A stretch of DNA of 64,000 nucleotides from Pelomonas sp. Root405. GTDB lineage: Bacteria; Pseudomonadota; Gammaproteobacteria; Burkholderiales; Burkholderiaceae_C. Below the pieces are notes generated by a model. That model did not search any database. It saw only the letters and a list, made by a program, of their open reading frames with translations, and was not told the DNA's origin. Of the stretch, positions 63,701-64,000 are shown piece by piece. Position numbers and translations under genes: made by a program. Positions within the stretch are counted from its first letter, which is position 1; the number at the start of each line of letters is the position of its first letter. The DNA is taken from positions 738,145 through 802,144 of the forward strand of contig NZ_LMDU01000014.1 of NCBI RefSeq assembly GCF_001425165.1, written 5' to 3'.

Positions 63701-64000
63701 GTCGGCAATCTCGCCACAGACAACCTCAACGCCATGGGCACGCAGCAGTTCGCGGCCCTGAGCTCGACCCAAGTCGCCGCCCTCACGACCGACCAGCTGT
63801 CCAAGCTGGAGACGGCCGACCTGCGTGCGGTCACGACGAATGCGCTGCGCGGCCTGAGCTCCGACCAGATCAACAGCCTGACGAGCGACGCGGTGGCCAG
63901 CATGGGCACCAACCAGATCGCCACGCTGAGCACCGTCCAGATCCAGGGTCTGGAAGTCGCCGACATGACGGCCCTGACCACCGGCCAGGTCGCCGTGCTG
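60776..64000 (+). CDS. Giant octapeptide-repeat protein (first 1075 codons, runs off the window)
   Basis: The plus frame from ATG at 60776 is open without a stop to the window end. It begins MATIVPYISVANIPG with no signal peptide. From residue 16 it is an unbroken array of 8-residue units of the form L-[ST]-[ST]-x-Q-[VILM]-x-[AGS], for example LTTDQLSK, LSTAQVAA, LTSDQLRA, about 132 units. Twenty-four units make a 192-residue super-repeat (landmark LSKLETADLRAV at residues 253, 445, 637, 829 and 1008). A Thr/Ser helix cap followed by a short helix per unit would suit an alpha-solenoid; a beta-solenoid is possible. I do not recognise a characterised family. Lack of an N-terminal signal plus giant repeats suggests type I secretion with a C-terminal signal outside the window (inference). 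Confidence 0.85.
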   Translation, partial: MATIVPYISVANIPGLTTQNIRDFTTEDWAAFSTDQLVALTTAQMAAITSTGLSALASDQIRAFQTEDFRAITTSSLRGFGSDQIGAITTDQLQAMSSGQIAALTSVQIKGFDAADMVALTTGQVAALTTAQAFSLSTDQLAAIETGDLRFLTTGALRALTSTQLDGLTSDQLRALTTGQVNSLTTAQVRSLNTEDLNSFTSDQFNRLSTAQVAALTSDQVANLATDNLNSLGTAQFSVLNSGQIGALTTDQLSKLETADLRAVTTAALRGLSSDQVQSLASDAVGSLTTGQIAALSTVQVQGLEAADMGALGTAQVAVLSSAQAQALSTDQLSVIDAADMKSLSTLALRALSNAQLDGLTSDQLRALTSGQIMALTTGQISNLNTDDLGSLTSDQLNKLTTVQVAALTANQLGNLATDTLNALGTQQFAALSSTQLAALTTDQLSKLETADLRAVTTAALRGLSSDQINSLTSDEVAALSTGQIASLTSVQVQGLEAADMAALSTAQVAVLSSVQMQGLSTDQLAAIETGDMRSLSTVALRSLSNAQLDGLTSDQLRALATGQVNALTTAQVSNLNTDDLNSLTSEQFARLATAQVQALSANQLGNLATDNLNAMGSAQFAVLTSAQFGALTTDQLSKLETADLRAVTTAALRGLSSDQVQSLASDAVGSLTTGQIAALSTVQVQGLEAADMAALGTAQVAVLSSAQAQALSTDQLSAIEAADMKSLSTVALRALSNAQIDGLTSDQLRALSSGQINSLTTAQVQNLNTDDLNSLTSDQFNKLSTAQIAALTANQIGNLATDNLNAMGTQQFAALSSAQVGALTTDQLSKLETADLRAVTTTALRGLSSDQVNSLTSDEVGSLTTAQIASLSTVQIQGLEAADMAALGTAQVAVLSSAQAQGLSTDQLAAIEAGDIKSLSTLALRALSNAQLDGLTSDQLRALSSSQINSLTTGQVDQFNKLSTGQIAALTANQVGNLATDNLNAMGTQQFAALSSTQVAALTTDQLSKLETADLRAVTTNALRGLSSDQINSLTSDAVASMGTNQIATLSTVQIQGLEVADMTALTTGQVAVL
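60956..64000 (+). repeat. 576-bp tandem super-repeats of the giant gene
   Basis: Copies begin at 60956 (divergent), 61532, 62108, 62684 (all 576 bp), 63260 (537 bp, lacking 39 bp near 63645) and 63797 (partial). Copies 2-6 are nearly the same in protein but differ at many third positions, so they diverged under protein-level selection. Confidence 0.9.

Noticed and set aside
60740..63981. Long minus-strand open frames (up to about 512 codons) across the repeat region
   Set aside because: They are the exact antisense of the octapeptide repeats, change frame from copy to copy and have low-complexity, implausible composition. The plus frame from 60776 is continuous with a ribosome site and promoter.

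Overview
The window is about 66% GC chromosomal DNA. Its gene order is typical of Burkholderiales (Betaproteobacteria): rimP-nusA-infB-rbfA-truB-typA; leuCDB-asd-fimV-truA-trpFBA-accD-folC-SPOR-cvpA-purF-metZ-gltX; and a methylmalonyl-CoA mutase / propionyl-CoA carboxylase cluster. The PEP-CTERM protein, FimV and codon use fit a Roseateles/Mitsuaria/Rubrivivax-like genus. That genus-level placement is inference.

Layout. 0-9 kb (minus strand): the 5' end of an L-asparaginase, a TonB receptor with a His-rich secreted partner, CYTH, rhlE, ogt, MBL hydrolase, serine hydrolase and dusA. 9-11.8 kb: PEP-CTERM lectin, enoyl-CoA hydratase-like enzyme, DMT permease. 11.8-20.3 kb: the typA-to-rimP translation/transcription operon, read leftward from a promoter and an intrinsic terminator upstream of rimP. 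20.5-25.2 kb: fabI, a large PLP amino-acid decarboxylase, nfeD-qmcA. 25.2-26.7 kb: a small quorum-sensing-like island with lower GC. 26.7-27.9 kb: six tRNA genes. 28-47.5 kb: the long metZ-purF-fol-acc-trp-truA-fimV-asd-leu series with lysR. 47.5-49.8 kb: a phospholipase-C-like protein and a methyltransferase. 49.9-59.6 kb: the propionate/methylmalonyl-CoA cluster, facing a divergent GntR regulator across a perfect palindrome. 60.8-64 kb: the first 1075 codons of a giant octapeptide-repeat protein that runs off the window.

Most interesting items. (1) A LuxR-type regulator has the AHL-pocket signature WYDPWG changed to F-S-D-P-Y-G. It is flanked by two CT-N12-AG lux-box palindromes. One box faces a divergent RsaM-like gene. 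The other faces an unannotated 24-codon ORF followed by a strong terminator. No luxI lies nearby. (2) The giant protein at the right edge is built almost wholly from 8-residue units (consensus L-[ST]-[ST]-x-Q-[VIL]-x-[AGS]). The units form a 24-unit, 192-residue super-repeat (576 bp) iterated at least five times. The gene is preceded by an excellent FliA/sigma28 promoter and a long structured leader. (3) Three copies of a covarying hairpin element with loop TGAAC lie directly behind an intrinsic terminator, 16-17 nt before the start codons of rbfA, folC and truA. (4) There are small rearrangement scars: a partial duplicate of the pccA start, an in-frame 18-bp tandem duplication in pccB, duplicated tRNA-Glu/tRNA-Asp pairs separated by a terminator, and a 39-bp deletion in one super-repeat.

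The metabolic core is coherent. The right-hand cluster carries propionyl-CoA through methylmalonyl-CoA to succinyl-CoA (PccA/PccB, an epimerase-like VOC protein, mutase, MeaB). The central operons make leucine, threonine/lysine/methionine precursors, tryptophan, purines, folate and malonyl-CoA.
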